Origin: Microbispora corallina
Lineage (GTDB): Bacteria; Actinomycetota; Actinomycetes; Streptosporangiales; Streptosporangiaceae
Direction of reading: 5' to 3'
Length of the DNA stretch: 64,000 bases
NCBI RefSeq assembly: GCF_016863035.1
Contig: NZ_BOOC01000006.1
Location: forward strand, 62,001-126,000
A program made the translations under genes and the position numbers. The notes under the pieces are model-generated. The model saw only the letters and a list, made by a program, of their open reading frames with translations, searched no databases and was not told the origin of the DNA. This document shows, in pieces, positions 52,995 through 62,108 of this stretch; the stretch's first letter is position 1; each line of letters opens with the position of its first letter.

Positions 52995-53702
52995 ATGTGC
53001 CGCCACGCGGCGTGGCTCGGCCCGTCCAGGGCCGTGTCCTGGCTGGTCGGCGAACCGGAGCACGGCCTGATGCGGCAGTCGTACGCCCCGCGCATGCAGC
53101 GGTACGGGACGGTCAACGCCGACGGCTTCGGCATCGGCTGGTACGACGGGTCGCGCGGGGAGCCGGTCCGCTACCGCAGGACCGTCCCGATCTGGGCCGA
53201 CGCCAACCTGCCCGGCCTGGCCTCGGTCGCGCGCTCGACCTGCCTGATGGCCGCGGTGCGGTCGGCAACGGTGGGCATGCCGATCGAGGAGACCGCGACC
53301 GCGCCGTTCGCCGACGGGCCCTGGCTGCTCAGCCACAACGGCCGGGTCCGCCGGGAGGCGGTGCGGGCCCTGGCCGGCGACCCGGAGAGCCTGTGCGACT
53401 CCGCGTGGCTCGCCTCCGCCGTGTTCGCCCGGCTCCGCGCGGGCGCCCCGCTCGGCGACGCCCTGACCGTCGTGGTCAGGCACGCCGCCGTCGAGGACCC
53501 GCCGGCCCGGCTCAACCTGCTCGTCACGGGAGGGACGGAGATCGCCGCCGTGGCCTGGGGCGACACCCTGTTCACACATCTCGACGAAGGGGTGCTGGTC
53601 GCCAGCGAGCCGCTCGACGACCGGCCCGGCTGGCAGGCCGTGCCCGACCGCACCCTTCTGCTCGCGTCTCCCGACGGCGTGCTCATCACACCCATCGACT
53701 GA
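52995..53702 (+). CDS. egtC: gamma-glutamyl hercynylcysteine sulfoxide hydrolase
   Basis: A 235-residue class II glutamine amidotransferase-type hydrolase that removes the glutamate from the EgtB product. The N-terminal nucleophile is Cys2 (MCRHAAWLGP), with NADGFGIGWYD and LLSHNGRVRREAV. It begins immediately after the egtB stop TAG, and the next start is 10 bases downstream. Confidence 0.93.
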   Translation: MCRHAAWLGPSRAVSWLVGEPEHGLMRQSYAPRMQRYGTVNADGFGIGWYDGSRGEPVRYRRTVPIWADANLPGLASVARSTCLMAAVRSATVGMPIEETATAPFADGPWLLSHNGRVRREAVRALAGDPESLCDSAWLASAVFARLRAGAPLGDALTVVVRHAAVEDPPARLNLLVTGGTEIAAVAWGDTLFTHLDEGVLVASEPLDDRPGWQAVPDRTLLLASPDGVLITPID

Positions 53703-53712
53703 GGAGCGACCC

Positions 53713-54687
53713 ATGGCCGTGACCGACCACCTCGACGACGCGTATCTGCGGCAGTCACTGGAGCAGGACGTCCGCACCGGCCTCACCGCGTCGCCCAAGT
53801 GGCTGCCGCCGAAATGGTTCTACGACGCGGCCGGCAGCGAGCTGTTCTCCCGCATCACCCGCCTGGTGGAGTACTACCCGACCAGGCGCGAGCTGGAGAT
53901 CCTGCGCCGCCACGCCGTCGACGTCGCCGCCGCCGGCGGGGCCGACACGCTGGTCGAGCTGGGCTCGGGCACCAGCGAGAAGACCGTGCTCCTGCTCGAC
54001 GCGCTCGCCGCCGCCGGCACGCTGCGGACCTACACGCCCGTCGACGTGGACGCGGTCACGCTGGAGGCAGCCGCCACGCGGCTCGCGGTCCGCTACCCGG
54101 ACCTCGGCGTACGGCCGGTCCGCGCCGACTTCGAGCGGCACCTGTCGCTGCTGCCCCGGACCGGACGGCGCATGGTGGCCTTCCTCGGCGGCACGATCGG
54201 GAACCTGCCGCCCGCCGCCCGCGAGGTGTTCCTGAAGGAGCTGCGGTCCACCCTCAGGCCGGGGGACACCCTGCTCCTCGGCACAGACCTCGTCAAGGAC
54301 CCCCGGCGGCTGGTGGCCGCGTACGACGACGCCCAGGGCGTCACCGCCGCCTTCAACCGCAACGTCCTCCACGTCGTGAACCGGGAGCTCGACGCCGACT
54401 TCGAGCCGGACGCCTTCGCCCACGTCGCGCTCTACGACGAGGACCACGAGTGGATCGAGATGCGCCTGCGGGCCACCCGGCCCATGCGCGTCACGATCCG
54501 CGCGCTCGGCCTGCCGGTGTCGTTCGAGGACGGCGAGGAGATGCGCACCGAGATCAGCGCCAAGTTCCGCCCCGAGGGGATCGCGGACGAGCTGGATCGG
54601 GCCGGGTTCACGGTCTTGCGCTTCTTCACCGACACGGCCGGCGACTTCGGCCTCACGCTGGCCGGGCTCCGGCCCTCGTCCTCCTGA
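53713..54687 (+). CDS. egtD: histidine N-alpha-methyltransferase
   Basis: A 324-residue SAM-dependent methyltransferase that converts histidine to hercynine. Motifs include LPPKWFYDAAGSELFSRITR, TLVELGSGTSEKTVLLLDAL (SAM), MVAFLGGTIGNLPPAAREVF and TEISAKFRPEGI (histidine-binding). Last gene of the egt operon. No egtE (the C-S lyase) is next to it. Confidence 0.95.
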   Translation: MAVTDHLDDAYLRQSLEQDVRTGLTASPKWLPPKWFYDAAGSELFSRITRLVEYYPTRRELEILRRHAVDVAAAGGADTLVELGSGTSEKTVLLLDALAAAGTLRTYTPVDVDAVTLEAAATRLAVRYPDLGVRPVRADFERHLSLLPRTGRRMVAFLGGTIGNLPPAAREVFLKELRSTLRPGDTLLLGTDLVKDPRRLVAAYDDAQGVTAAFNRNVLHVVNRELDADFEPDAFAHVALYDEDHEWIEMRLRATRPMRVTIRALGLPVSFEDGEEMRTEISAKFRPEGIADELDRAGFTVLRFFTDTAGDFGLTLAGLRPSSS

Positions 54688-54733
54688 CCCGTCACGAGGT
54701 GTGAGCCGCGTCAGGGGCGGACCGTCGACGGCG

Positions 54734-56137
54734 TCAGGCGGCGGGCTCCTTCTGGACCTGGCGCGCGGCGCGGCACAGTGGCAGGCGCAACACGAACCGG
54801 GCGCCGCGGGGGGAGTCCTCCACCCGGAGGGTCCCCTCGTGCGCCCCCGCGACGGCCCGGGAGATGGCCAGGCCCAGCCCCGTGCCCTTGGGATCGCGCC
54901 GCCGCCCGTCCTGGAGGCGGACGAACGGCTCGAAGACCCGCTCGCGGTCCTCGAGCGCGATGCCGTCGCCGTCGTCCAGCACGGTCACCACGGCCTCGCC
55001 GCCGTCCTGCTCGACCGTCACCCGTACGACGCTGCGGGCGTGCCGCTGGGCGTTGACGATGAGGTTGGTCAGCGCCCCGACGAGCTGGATCCGGTTGCCG
55101 AGGACGGTGAGGTCCGGCGCGGCGTCGGCGAGAACCGGGACGCCGCGGGTCCGCGCGGTCTCCTGCTCGACGAGCAGGCCGAGGTCGACGGGCTCCGGCT
55201 TCACCGGCTCCGCCGTCCGCAGGTGGGCGAGCATCAGGATGTCGTCGATGATCGCCTTGAACCGGTCGGTGGTCTCCAGCGCCGCCTCGATCGTCTCGTG
55301 GGGGTCCACCTCGTCCCGGTAGAGCAGCGCCTCCTCCAGGCTGGCGCGCAGGCCCGTCAGCGGCGACTTGAGCTCGTGCGAGACCACCGAGGCGAACAGG
55401 CGCTGCTGGCCGACGGCGGTCTCCAGCCGGGCGAGGGTCTGGTTCGCGGTCCTCGCGAGCTCCGCGATCTCGTCGCACCCGGACGGCTGGGGGACCCGCA
55501 TGCTGAGGTCGCTCACCGTGATCTCCGACATCTTCGCGCGGATCTCGGCGACCGGTCGGAGCGTACGGCCGGTCCGGTACCAGTTCCCCCAGCCCCAGAG
55601 GCCGGCGGCCAGCAGCACGCCCGCCGCCGTGCCGAGCTCCAGCCGGTGCGTCGCCAGTATGGCCGGCTGCGCGCGTCCCGCGTACACGGCGTGGGTCTCG
55701 CCGCCCCAGATCAGCCCGGTTTGGAAGGGGAGCACCCGCAGCGCGACGAGCACGACGCAGCCGCCGTCCGGGCTGCACTCGGTGCGGTACTGGATGCGGT
55801 CCTCGGGAGGCGGCAGGGGAGCGGTCAGGGCCGGCCGGTTGGCCGCCGCCGTGCTCGACACCACGACCCGGTTCCGGGAGTCCACGAGCTGGAGGAGGTC
55901 CACCCTGGACATGGGGGTGGGGCGCGGGACGTCCCCCGGCCGCATGCTCGCCAGCCAGTCGGTCGCCGCTCGCTGGGCCTCCAGGTAGAGGTGCGTCTCG
56001 ACCTTGTTGCGCACGCCGAGGTCGAAGGCGATTCCGAGCACCGTGAAGACGGCGAGGGACGCCAGGGCACTGCTCAACGCCGCCCGCATCTGGAGCGAGC
56101 GTGGGCACACGAGGCGTCGTAACGGCCGCAGCCTCAC
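54734..56137 (-). CDS. membrane sensor histidine kinase
   Basis: A 467-residue HK with TM1 (about 20-40, AALSSALASLAVFTVLGIAF), an outer sensor of about 130 residues, TM2 (GTAAGVLLAAGLWGWGNWY), a HAMP-like linker, HisKA (LFASVVSHELKSPLTGLRAS, His near 255) and HATPase (GALTNLIVNAQRHA, VLDDGDGIALEDRERVFEPF, KGTGLGLAISRAVAGAHEG). No response regulator is next to it within this window. GTG start 56137. The signal is unknown. Confidence 0.9.
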   Translation of the reverse strand: MRLRPLRRLVCPRSLQMRAALSSALASLAVFTVLGIAFDLGVRNKVETHLYLEAQRAATDWLASMRPGDVPRPTPMSRVDLLQLVDSRNRVVVSSTAAANRPALTAPLPPPEDRIQYRTECSPDGGCVVLVALRVLPFQTGLIWGGETHAVYAGRAQPAILATHRLELGTAAGVLLAAGLWGWGNWYRTGRTLRPVAEIRAKMSEITVSDLSMRVPQPSGCDEIAELARTANQTLARLETAVGQQRLFASVVSHELKSPLTGLRASLEEALLYRDEVDPHETIEAALETTDRFKAIIDDILMLAHLRTAEPVKPEPVDLGLLVEQETARTRGVPVLADAAPDLTVLGNRIQLVGALTNLIVNAQRHARSVVRVTVEQDGGEAVVTVLDDGDGIALEDRERVFEPFVRLQDGRRRDPKGTGLGLAISRAVAGAHEGTLRVEDSPRGARFVLRLPLCRAARQVQKEPAA

Positions 56138-56282
56138 CCGTACCCCCTCACGGTCTCCATGGAAATGCCCTGGTAAAACACTATTGACCGTTTGGGGTTA
56201 TGGAAATCGACATGACAGTAAGGGGGGTGGAATCAGCCGCAAAACAGACCGACGATCGACCTTCGCATTACGTTCGCCTCGG

Positions 56283-56801
56283 TCAGGAGGCGGCGGTCTG
56301 GTGGACGGGGATCTTCGGGGCGTGCAGCCGCCGGGTGCGGACCGGGGGCGTCGTGAGAGGCGCCTTCTCGAAGCGGAGGCGGTTGACCGCGAGGGCGAGC
56401 GAGACGCCCCAGACCAGGTGGCCGGCCAGCAGCGTGGCCTGGCGGCCCGCCCGGTCCTCGGTGGCCGGCGGGAAGGCGCCCACGCTCGGCGCCATCCCCT
56501 GATAGCCCAGGTACCAGACCGCCAGGCCGTACGCGGCGCCCATGGGGAGGGGGACGCGCTGCCCGGCGGACAGCAGCCCGAAGGCCGACCCGCACGCGGC
56601 GCCGAACGCGTAGTGCGCGATCGTGGCGAGCACGCTCTCGGCGGGCCCGGCGCCACGCCGGCCGGGGAGCATCGAGCGCACGAACCTCCTGGGCGGCCGC
56701 TCCTCCAGCAGGCCGGCCTTCTCCCCAGCCATCAGCACGGCGCTGTACACGGCCGTCGCCAGCGCGCCGCCGACGGCGCCGTTCACCAGGTTGCGCATCA
56801 T
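56283..56801 (-). CDS. DUF1440/YagU-like membrane protein
   Basis: A 172-residue protein with four hydrophobic helices, starting MMRNLVNGAVGGALATAVYS, with ESVLATIAHYAFGAACGSAF and LPMGAAYGLAVWYLGYQGMA. YagU in E. coli contributes to acid resistance; role here unknown. AAAAGG lies upstream of the double ATG at 56801. The assignment to DUF1440 is by pattern only. Confidence 0.6.
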   Translation of the reverse strand: MMRNLVNGAVGGALATAVYSAVLMAGEKAGLLEERPPRRFVRSMLPGRRGAGPAESVLATIAHYAFGAACGSAFGLLSAGQRVPLPMGAAYGLAVWYLGYQGMAPSVGAFPPATEDRAGRQATLLAGHLVWGVSLALAVNRLRFEKAPLTTPPVRTRRLHAPKIPVHQTAAS

Positions 56802-57029
56802 GATGATGCCTTTTCCCACCCCGGCCGTCCCGGCCGCCTCCGGACTGCTCCGTTCTCGGCAAACAATCACAGTCAGCCCGTTGACCATGGCAGATGCCGG
56901 AAAACCGGCTGACCCGACTCCGGTGACGACGGGACGCGTCCGCTTCCGCTCACGCGCCTCCTGCTCACCGATCGACCGTTCGGGCAGGGGGCGCTCGGGA
57001 AACCGCAGCGCTTCGGATCGGGGGCGGCG

Positions 57030-57458
57030 ATGAGGGCCTGGACACGAGCGCTCGTCGTCGTGCTCGCCTCGTTGACAGCCACGCTCGGTGTATGGGCCGG
57101 GTTCGCGCCGATGTCCTTCTATCAGCACGGCCCCCTGCCCTCCTGACACGGGCTGGGTGGCGATGCTGCCGCCGTACAGCGAACACCTGGTACGGGACTA
57201 CGGCTTCATGAATCTCGGAATGACCGTGGGCTTCGTGGTGGCCGCGATCAGGTGACCCCGGTGTTGGTCCGTACCTGCGCGGCCGCGCTGTTCGTGTTCG
57301 CCGTACCGCACTCGGTGTTTCACAATCTCCACCTGCACCACCTGAGTGCCGCCGAGGCGGCGGTCCAGACGATCTCCATCGTGGTGCCGAGCGTCGTCCT
57401 CCCCGTCGTCGTGTTCCTGATGGCCGGTGGGCTCAAGCAAGCGGAGATCAAGACATGA
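57030..57458 (+). pseudogene. membrane protein gene broken by two frameshifts
   Basis: The ATG at 57030 opens a frame starting MRAWTRALVVVLASLTATLG that stops after 38 codons at 57144. The next frame continues with GWVAMLPPYSEHLVRDYGFM and VGFVVAAI to a stop at 57253, and the first frame then resumes with VRTCAAALFVFAVPHSVFHN to 57458. Together they match a roughly 145-residue four-helix membrane family common in actinomycetes. Two compensating small indels are needed, one near 57140 and one near 57250. No function. Confidence 0.75.
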
Positions 57459-57571
57459 TTCCGTAGGTCCGGGGGAGGAGAAGCCACGCCGCTACCGGCC
57501 CGGACGCTGCGGATCACGCTCGCGCCTGATCGCCCCGCTGACCAGGTACTATCTGGCAGCGAGGTGGGGTC

Positions 57572-58795
57572 ATGGACTCAGAAGTCGACTTCGAGGCGGT
57601 GTTCAACGCCATCGTTGTCCCGTCGGCGGTACTGACGCCGGACTTCGTCATCGTGGCCGTCAACGACGCCTTTCTGAGTGTGATGCATCGGACCCGGGCT
57701 GAGGTGCTCGGCCAACTGGCCTTCACCGCCTTCCCTGACAATCCAGGCGCTCCCAATGATCCCGCCGCGCATGGGATGCGTGCTTCGCTGGAGCGGGTGG
57801 CGGCCTCCGGCCGGCAGAACGTTCTGCCCATGCAGAGGTACGACGTCGAGGTGCCCGGCCGGCCGGGGGTGCTCGAGGAGCGGTACTGGAGCGCGGTCAC
57901 CGCGCCCGTCCTCGGCCCGGACGGCGAAGTGAAACTGATCATTCACGCTGTCGAGGAAGTCACCGATTTCCTCCGGCAGCTACGGGGGCGCGGCGAAGAC
58001 GGCGTGATCGACACCCGGACGGCGCTGGAGGCGATGACGACCAACGTCTACGCCCGCGCCCAGGAGCTCCACCACCTCAACGAACGGCTCAAACAGACAG
58101 CCGGACAACAACGCCATGCCATGGCGGCGCTGAGGGAGGCCATCGAACGGGAGCGGCGGTTCGTCTTCGACGCCTCCCACGACCTGCGCAACCCGATCAC
58201 CGCGCTCCTGACCGAACTGGAGGTCGCGCTCTTAGAGCCCGACATCGACACGCATGAGACTTTGTCCAAATTGCTGCGGGACGCCGAGCGGCTCAACGAG
58301 ATCGTGGCCGATCTGCTCGAACTCGCCCGCCTGGACACCGCGGCTCCCGACGCCGAAGTCGAGCTGATCGACCTGGGCCGCTTCGTCGTGGAGGAGCTGG
58401 AACGCCGTCGCATGACCGCTTCCGTCCACGCCCGGATCGATTCAGAGGTCGTGGTGACCGCCTGCAGGATCCGGCTGGCCCGGCTTCTGGGCAACCTGAT
58501 GGCCAACGCCGAACGGCATACCACCACGACAATCGAGGTCGTCGTCGCCGCGGACCCGCCCCATGCGGTGCTTGAAGTCATCGACGACGGTCCCGGCGTC
58601 GCCCCAGCCGACCGCGAAAAAATCTTCGAACGGCTCTGCCGCCTGGACGATGCCCGTCACAAGGACCCCGGCGGCTCCGGGCTCGGCCTGCCCATCGCCC
58701 GGGAAATCGCCCGGGTCCACGGCGGTGACCTGTACGCCGCCGACCACCCCACCGGCGCCCGCTTCGTCCTCCGCCTCCCGCTCACTGCCGAGTAG
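57572..58795 (+). CDS. PAS-domain sensor histidine kinase, soluble
   Basis: A 407-residue HK with no membrane helix. PAS (about 5-130, AVFNAIVVPSAVLTPDFVIV, FLSVMHRTRAEVLGQLAFTA), HisKA (RRFVFDASHDLRNPITALLT, His near 200) and HATPase (LLGNLMANAERHT, VIDDGPGVAPADREKIFERL, SGLGLPIAREIARVHGG). Cytoplasmic signal unknown. No response regulator adjacent. RBS GGTGGGGT before the ATG. Confidence 0.9.
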   Translation: MDSEVDFEAVFNAIVVPSAVLTPDFVIVAVNDAFLSVMHRTRAEVLGQLAFTAFPDNPGAPNDPAAHGMRASLERVAASGRQNVLPMQRYDVEVPGRPGVLEERYWSAVTAPVLGPDGEVKLIIHAVEEVTDFLRQLRGRGEDGVIDTRTALEAMTTNVYARAQELHHLNERLKQTAGQQRHAMAALREAIERERRFVFDASHDLRNPITALLTELEVALLEPDIDTHETLSKLLRDAERLNEIVADLLELARLDTAAPDAEVELIDLGRFVVEELERRRMTASVHARIDSEVVVTACRIRLARLLGNLMANAERHTTTTIEVVVAADPPHAVLEVIDDGPGVAPADREKIFERLCRLDDARHKDPGGSGLGLPIAREIARVHGGDLYAADHPTGARFVLRLPLTAE

Positions 58796-58815
58796 CAGAC
58801 GGTGCTTAGAGGGGT

Positions 58816-58983
58816 GTGAAGCGCTGTGCCAGCGCGAACAAGTGTGTCGAGGTCGCGCTGCTGCCCGGCGGCGACGTCGGCGTGCGGAACAGCAAGGACG
58901 AGGCCGGGCCCGTCCTGGTGTTCACCCCGGGGGAGTGGGACGCGTTCATCGGCGGTGTGAAGGACGGCGAGTTCGATGTCTGA
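58816..58983 (+). pseudogene. DUF397 protein, N-terminally truncated
   Basis: The frame reads KRCASANKCVEVALLPGGDV then RNSKDEAGPVLVFTPGEWDA and GVKDGEFDV to the stop at 58981. A complete DUF397 protein begins with a W-x-K-S-S-x-S motif that is missing here; only 55 codons remain. DUF397 genes usually pair with an XRE regulator, absent here. Confidence 0.7.
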
Positions 58984-59129
58984 GCCGAGCGCGGACGACT
59001 GTACGACCGCTACCCGGCCCGCTGTCGGCGCCGTACTCTCCGCTCACGACCAACCTCGGACTCCTCGACGCATGGAGCCTCTGGCTGGACGGCCAATCCA
59101 CGATCGGCCACACCCTCTACGGCATCCCC

Positions 59130-59546
59130 ATGATCTGGGTCGGACGAGCCGGCAAGATCCTCGCCTTCATCAGCGCCTTCGCCGTACTTGTCGACATCGT
59201 CGGGCCCGACCGGATCAGCCGCTACGGACGCTGGCTCACGAACGTCGACGAGCCCCTGGAGACCAAAACTCCCCTCATCTTCAACTACCTCATCATGGGG
59301 CTAGTCTTCGCGATCATCGCAGTGACACTGCGCATCATGCATGTACCACTGAACACACCCTGGCACTTCCCCGGACTGCCGCTGCTCGTCCTCCTTGTCC
59401 TCCTAGGGATCCCAGCAGCAGCCATGATGCTCGGGCCCAGACTCCTCGGATGGCTCTTCAGCAAACCGAGCTTCGCCACGGCCGTACGGATCCTGTCCCT
59501 GGCAGGGCTCATCATCGGCTTCCACTTCGACCTGCTCGCCTCCTAA
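59130..59546 (+). pseudogene. membrane protein, 5' end missing
   Basis: Hydrophobic segments (AGKILAFISAFAVLVDIVGP, LIFNYLIMGLVFAIIAVTL, LPLLVLLVLLGIPAAAMMLG, ILSLAGLIIGFHFDLLAS) end at 59546. The frame has coding character upstream (LLDAWSLWLDGQSTIGHTLY, from about 59056) but no ATG, GTG or TTG before 59130. So the start was lost, or CTG is used. Third base GC is lower than in the neighbours, so it may be of foreign origin. Confidence 0.55.
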
Positions 59547-59589
59547 CTACGAGGATCGGATATGCCGCGTGGCGGGCGGTGAAGTGGTC

Positions 59590-60292
59590 ATGACCCCGGC
59601 CGAGGAGGTCACCCTTCTGGTCGGCGAGCTCCGGCCGCTCATCGCCCAACTCGAGGACCTCCTCCCCGAGCCGGTCGAGGACGCCACCAAGGGGTCGACG
59701 CAGGCCCACAAGGTGACCGGCTCGCCGGCCCCGTGGCATGCCGAGGCCGGGCCGCTGCTGCTGACGATCCACGCCCGGCGTCCGCGAGCTGGAGGGCGAC
59801 CTGCGGTACCACCTGACCGGCCACACGCGGTTGCGGCTGCGGTACGAGTCCACCGGGGAGCGCGGTGGCCGTACGGTCCGCCGGGTCGTGAAGGGGGACG
59901 CGCAGCGGGGCGGGTCGGACGCGAACACCGCGGCCGCGCTCGACTCCGTCGTGCGCCTGGCCCATGGCGTCCCCGACGACGTCGCGCGGCGAGCTCGGGC
60001 CGAGCTCGACCGGTGGGTTCGGCAGGCCCGCGAGGTCCGCGACATCGGCGAGTCGGAGAAGTGGATCCCGATCCACGTCCCGAAGGGCGCGCTCCCGCCG
60101 GCGTGCCCGTACTGCAAGACGTTCAGCCTGCGGATCGCACAGGACTCCGGCCGGGTGCGCTGCTCGAACCCCCGGTGCGAGGACGAGACGGGGGAGCGGC
60201 CGCGCGGCCGCATCGCCAAGAACCGGCTCGACGGCTCGGCCATGCTGGTCTGGGCTGACGGACGGACGATCTATTACGGAGAGGCCGGCTGA
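59590..60292 (+). pseudogene. phage-type zinc-ribbon protein, frameshifted
   Basis: The first frame starts MTPAEEVTLLVGELRPLIAQ and runs to about 59775; then the next frame reads VRELEGDLRYHLTGHTRLRL, then VPDDVARRARAELDRWVRQA and a zinc-ribbon pattern CPYC...CSNPRC before ending at 60292. An extra base in GCCCGGCG (59773-59780) explains the shift; its removal gives 233 residues. Similar proteins occur in actinophage and integrative elements. The 3' end overlaps the STAS gene by 19 bases. Confidence 0.65.
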
Positions 60293-60609
60293 CCGGCAGT
60301 GTTGATGCGAAAGGCCCTCGCGGCTCCGGTGAGGTCGAGGACACGCTTGAGGATGCCCCGGACGTTGGCGAGTTCCAGTGTGCCGCCCGCGGCACTGACG
60401 GTCCGCTCCGCCCGCAGCAGAGCCCAGATGCCGGATGTATCGCAGAAGGTGAGGTTGGCGACGTCCACCACGAGATGCTGTCGACCGCCCTGCAGGGCAG
60501 CGTCGATCGTGTCGGTCAGGCGGGCGCTTGAGACCATGTCGAGCTCGCCGTCGAGGGTGAGGATGGTCCGGGTGGATCCGTGCGTGATGGTGACTGACAG
60601 AGCAGTCAT
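60274..60609 (-). CDS. STAS-domain anti-sigma factor antagonist
   Basis: A 111-residue protein (RsbV/BldG-like). The phosphorylation region is FCDTSGIWALLRA with the conserved Ser, and the N terminus is TITHGSTRTILTLDGELDMV. It binds an anti-sigma kinase in its unphosphorylated form. No partner kinase is in the window. Intact within the decayed island. Confidence 0.9.
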   Translation of the reverse strand: MTALSVTITHGSTRTILTLDGELDMVSSARLTDTIDAALQGGRQHLVVDVANLTFCDTSGIWALLRAERTVSAAGGTLELANVRGILKRVLDLTGAARAFRINTAGQPASP

Positions 60610-60727
60610 ACCGGCTTCCGATCCCGATGCGAGAGAAGTCGTCTACACGCCCAAGTCGGGCAGGGACAAGTCACCGGTAAAACCACAGTAGCCCCGGATT
60701 GGTACCGCAACCACCCATGGAGGAGCA

Positions 60728-60912
60728 GTGACGAACCCGATCTACGGGGACCGCCCCCTGGGGAGCCCGTCCGGCTCCTGGCTGACGCGGTCGAGGTGCT
60801 CCGGCTGAACGGCACCACGAAGGTCATGGACCTGGTGGCCCTGGCCGACGTCGCCATCGGCGCCAGGACCGGTTGGATCGGCGCGATCGCGAGGGCGGGT
60901 GATCGGCCGTGA
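60728..60912 (+). pseudogene. small gene with one-base deletion
   Basis: GTG at 60728 (GGAGGAG upstream) begins VTNPIYGDRPLG and then the frame breaks at the G run 60760-60763. With one extra base it reads EPVRLLADAVEVLRLNGTTK, VMDLVALADVAIGARTGWIG, to a stop at 60910 overlapping the next start (GTGA), giving 61 residues. Family unknown. Confidence 0.6.
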
Positions 60913-61250
60913 CTGACCTGATTACGTTCCTCCATGCCCGCCTCGACGAGGAAGAGCAGACCGCCCGGGCGGCAGCCGCCGCGGCCGGAGGGATGCGCTG
61001 GCATGGGAGCGACACCGGGCTCTACAACGAGAACCACAGTGCGCATCCCGGGCCATCCCTGTCGGACGTTTACGGGTACCTCGACGAGGCTCTCGTGGCC
61101 CATCTCACTCGTCACGACCCGGCCCGCGTGCTGCGTGAGGTGGAAGCCAAGCGCTACGTACGGGACGGCACATCACTGTCCGCGCTACTTGCTCGATCTT
61201 TGCCGAGAACGGCAAGATCTCCACGCATCGTGAATACTTCGATCAGTTAG
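60909..61250 (+). CDS. DUF6221 protein, altered C terminus
   Basis: A 113-residue protein. Start GTG overlaps the stop of the preceding broken gene. It reads MTDLITFLHARLDEEEQTAR, VYGYLDEALVAHLTRHDPA and RVLREVEAKR, a DUF6221 pattern. After residue 82 the sequence turns into unrelated residues and shares DNA with the next fragment, so the end is probably replaced. Function unknown. Confidence 0.65.
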   Translation: MTDLITFLHARLDEEEQTARAAAAAAGGMRWHGSDTGLYNENHSAHPGPSLSDVYGYLDEALVAHLTRHDPARVLREVEAKRYVRDGTSLSALLARSLPRTARSPRIVNTSIS

Positions 61251-61309
61251 AGCTGTACAGCCAGCTCGGCTTCGAGCTCCATCCCGCGACGCAGACCCTC
61301 TCCAGGTGA
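61165..61309 (+). pseudogene. fragment of an NTF2/SnoaL-like protein
   Basis: In a frame shifted from DUF6221, ITVRATCSIFAENGKISTHR, EYFDQLELYSQLGFELHPA ends at 61307. This resembles the C-terminal strand and helix of SnoaL-like proteins (V-x-D-G-K-I-x-x-H-R-E-Y-F-D). It carries no start and contains a rare TTA codon. It probably joined the DUF6221 gene by a deletion. Confidence 0.5.
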
Positions 61310-61494
61310 GGAACTCCGAGGAGGCGAGGGGCCCCGATCTCCCGATCTCCTGATGGCCGGATACGAGCCGGCAGACCTGCCGTTACCTGTCCTGCCTGGG
61401 CGTAACGGTGGGTCGGCGTCGAGTCTGGGAGATCGACGCCGTCGTGCTCAACGGGCGCCAGTTCCTCCGCGACGCCGTCGAGCTATCGACGGTC

Positions 61495-61914
61495 TCACCG
61501 TCGGTGCCGTTCGCCCCGGGATGACCGGTGCAGCCAGGTGTCGAGTTCGATGGCGCACCTTTCGACGTGCCTGCGGCAGGAACCGTCCTGGGTGCTCGTC
61601 TGCACCATGACGCCGAGGAACTCGCCCTGGTCGCCCCGCACCACCGTAGGGCTGCCGACCTGGGCGAGGTTCCGGTTCCCAGACGCCTTTCCGGTGTTGA
61701 CATTGGCCGAGCCGCCTCCGGGCGAGGGCCGGTGCGGCGGAAACGCGGAGACCGCCGCGCTGGCGTAGGCCGGGCGGGCGACGGTGGCGAGGGTGACGAC
61801 GGCCCAGACGAGCAGGAGGGCGAACGAGGCGGATGAGGAGGCGGCCGGGGGAGCGGTCCGACGAGCGAGGGGGGAGCATCGCGTACGACCGTGTTCGCAT
61901 GTCGGGCCTGCCAT
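61495..61914 (-). CDS. hypothetical secreted or membrane-anchored protein
   Basis: A 139-residue product. A hydrophobic signal-anchor (SASFALLLVWAVVTLATVAR, residues about 28-47) is followed by a short outer domain (NVNTGKASGNRNLAQVGSPT, EFLGVMVQTSTQDG) with cysteines in SCRRHVERCAIEL. The ATG at 61914 was chosen because it precedes the anchor; a GTG at 61947 is also open. No family recognised, and it may itself be degraded. Confidence 0.45.
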   Translation of the reverse strand: MAGPTCEHGRTRCSPLARRTAPPAASSSASFALLLVWAVVTLATVARPAYASAAVSAFPPHRPSPGGGSANVNTGKASGNRNLAQVGSPTVVRGDQGEFLGVMVQTSTQDGSCRRHVERCAIELDTWLHRSSRGERHRR

Positions 61915-62108
61915 GTGTCTGTCCGCTTCCTGAGCGCCCACCCTCACGGGGTGAGGGAGATATCCTGGTAGGCATCCGTATACCCCGGGAGCACGGACGA
62001 CTCGCGGGCTTCGGGATCTCTTTGCCGAGCTCGCAAGAAGCCGGCGCGCGAGGGCCGCACCCCTGAGGTCCAGGGCCCTGATCCTCAGGCGCCGCGCACC
62101 TCCCCCAG

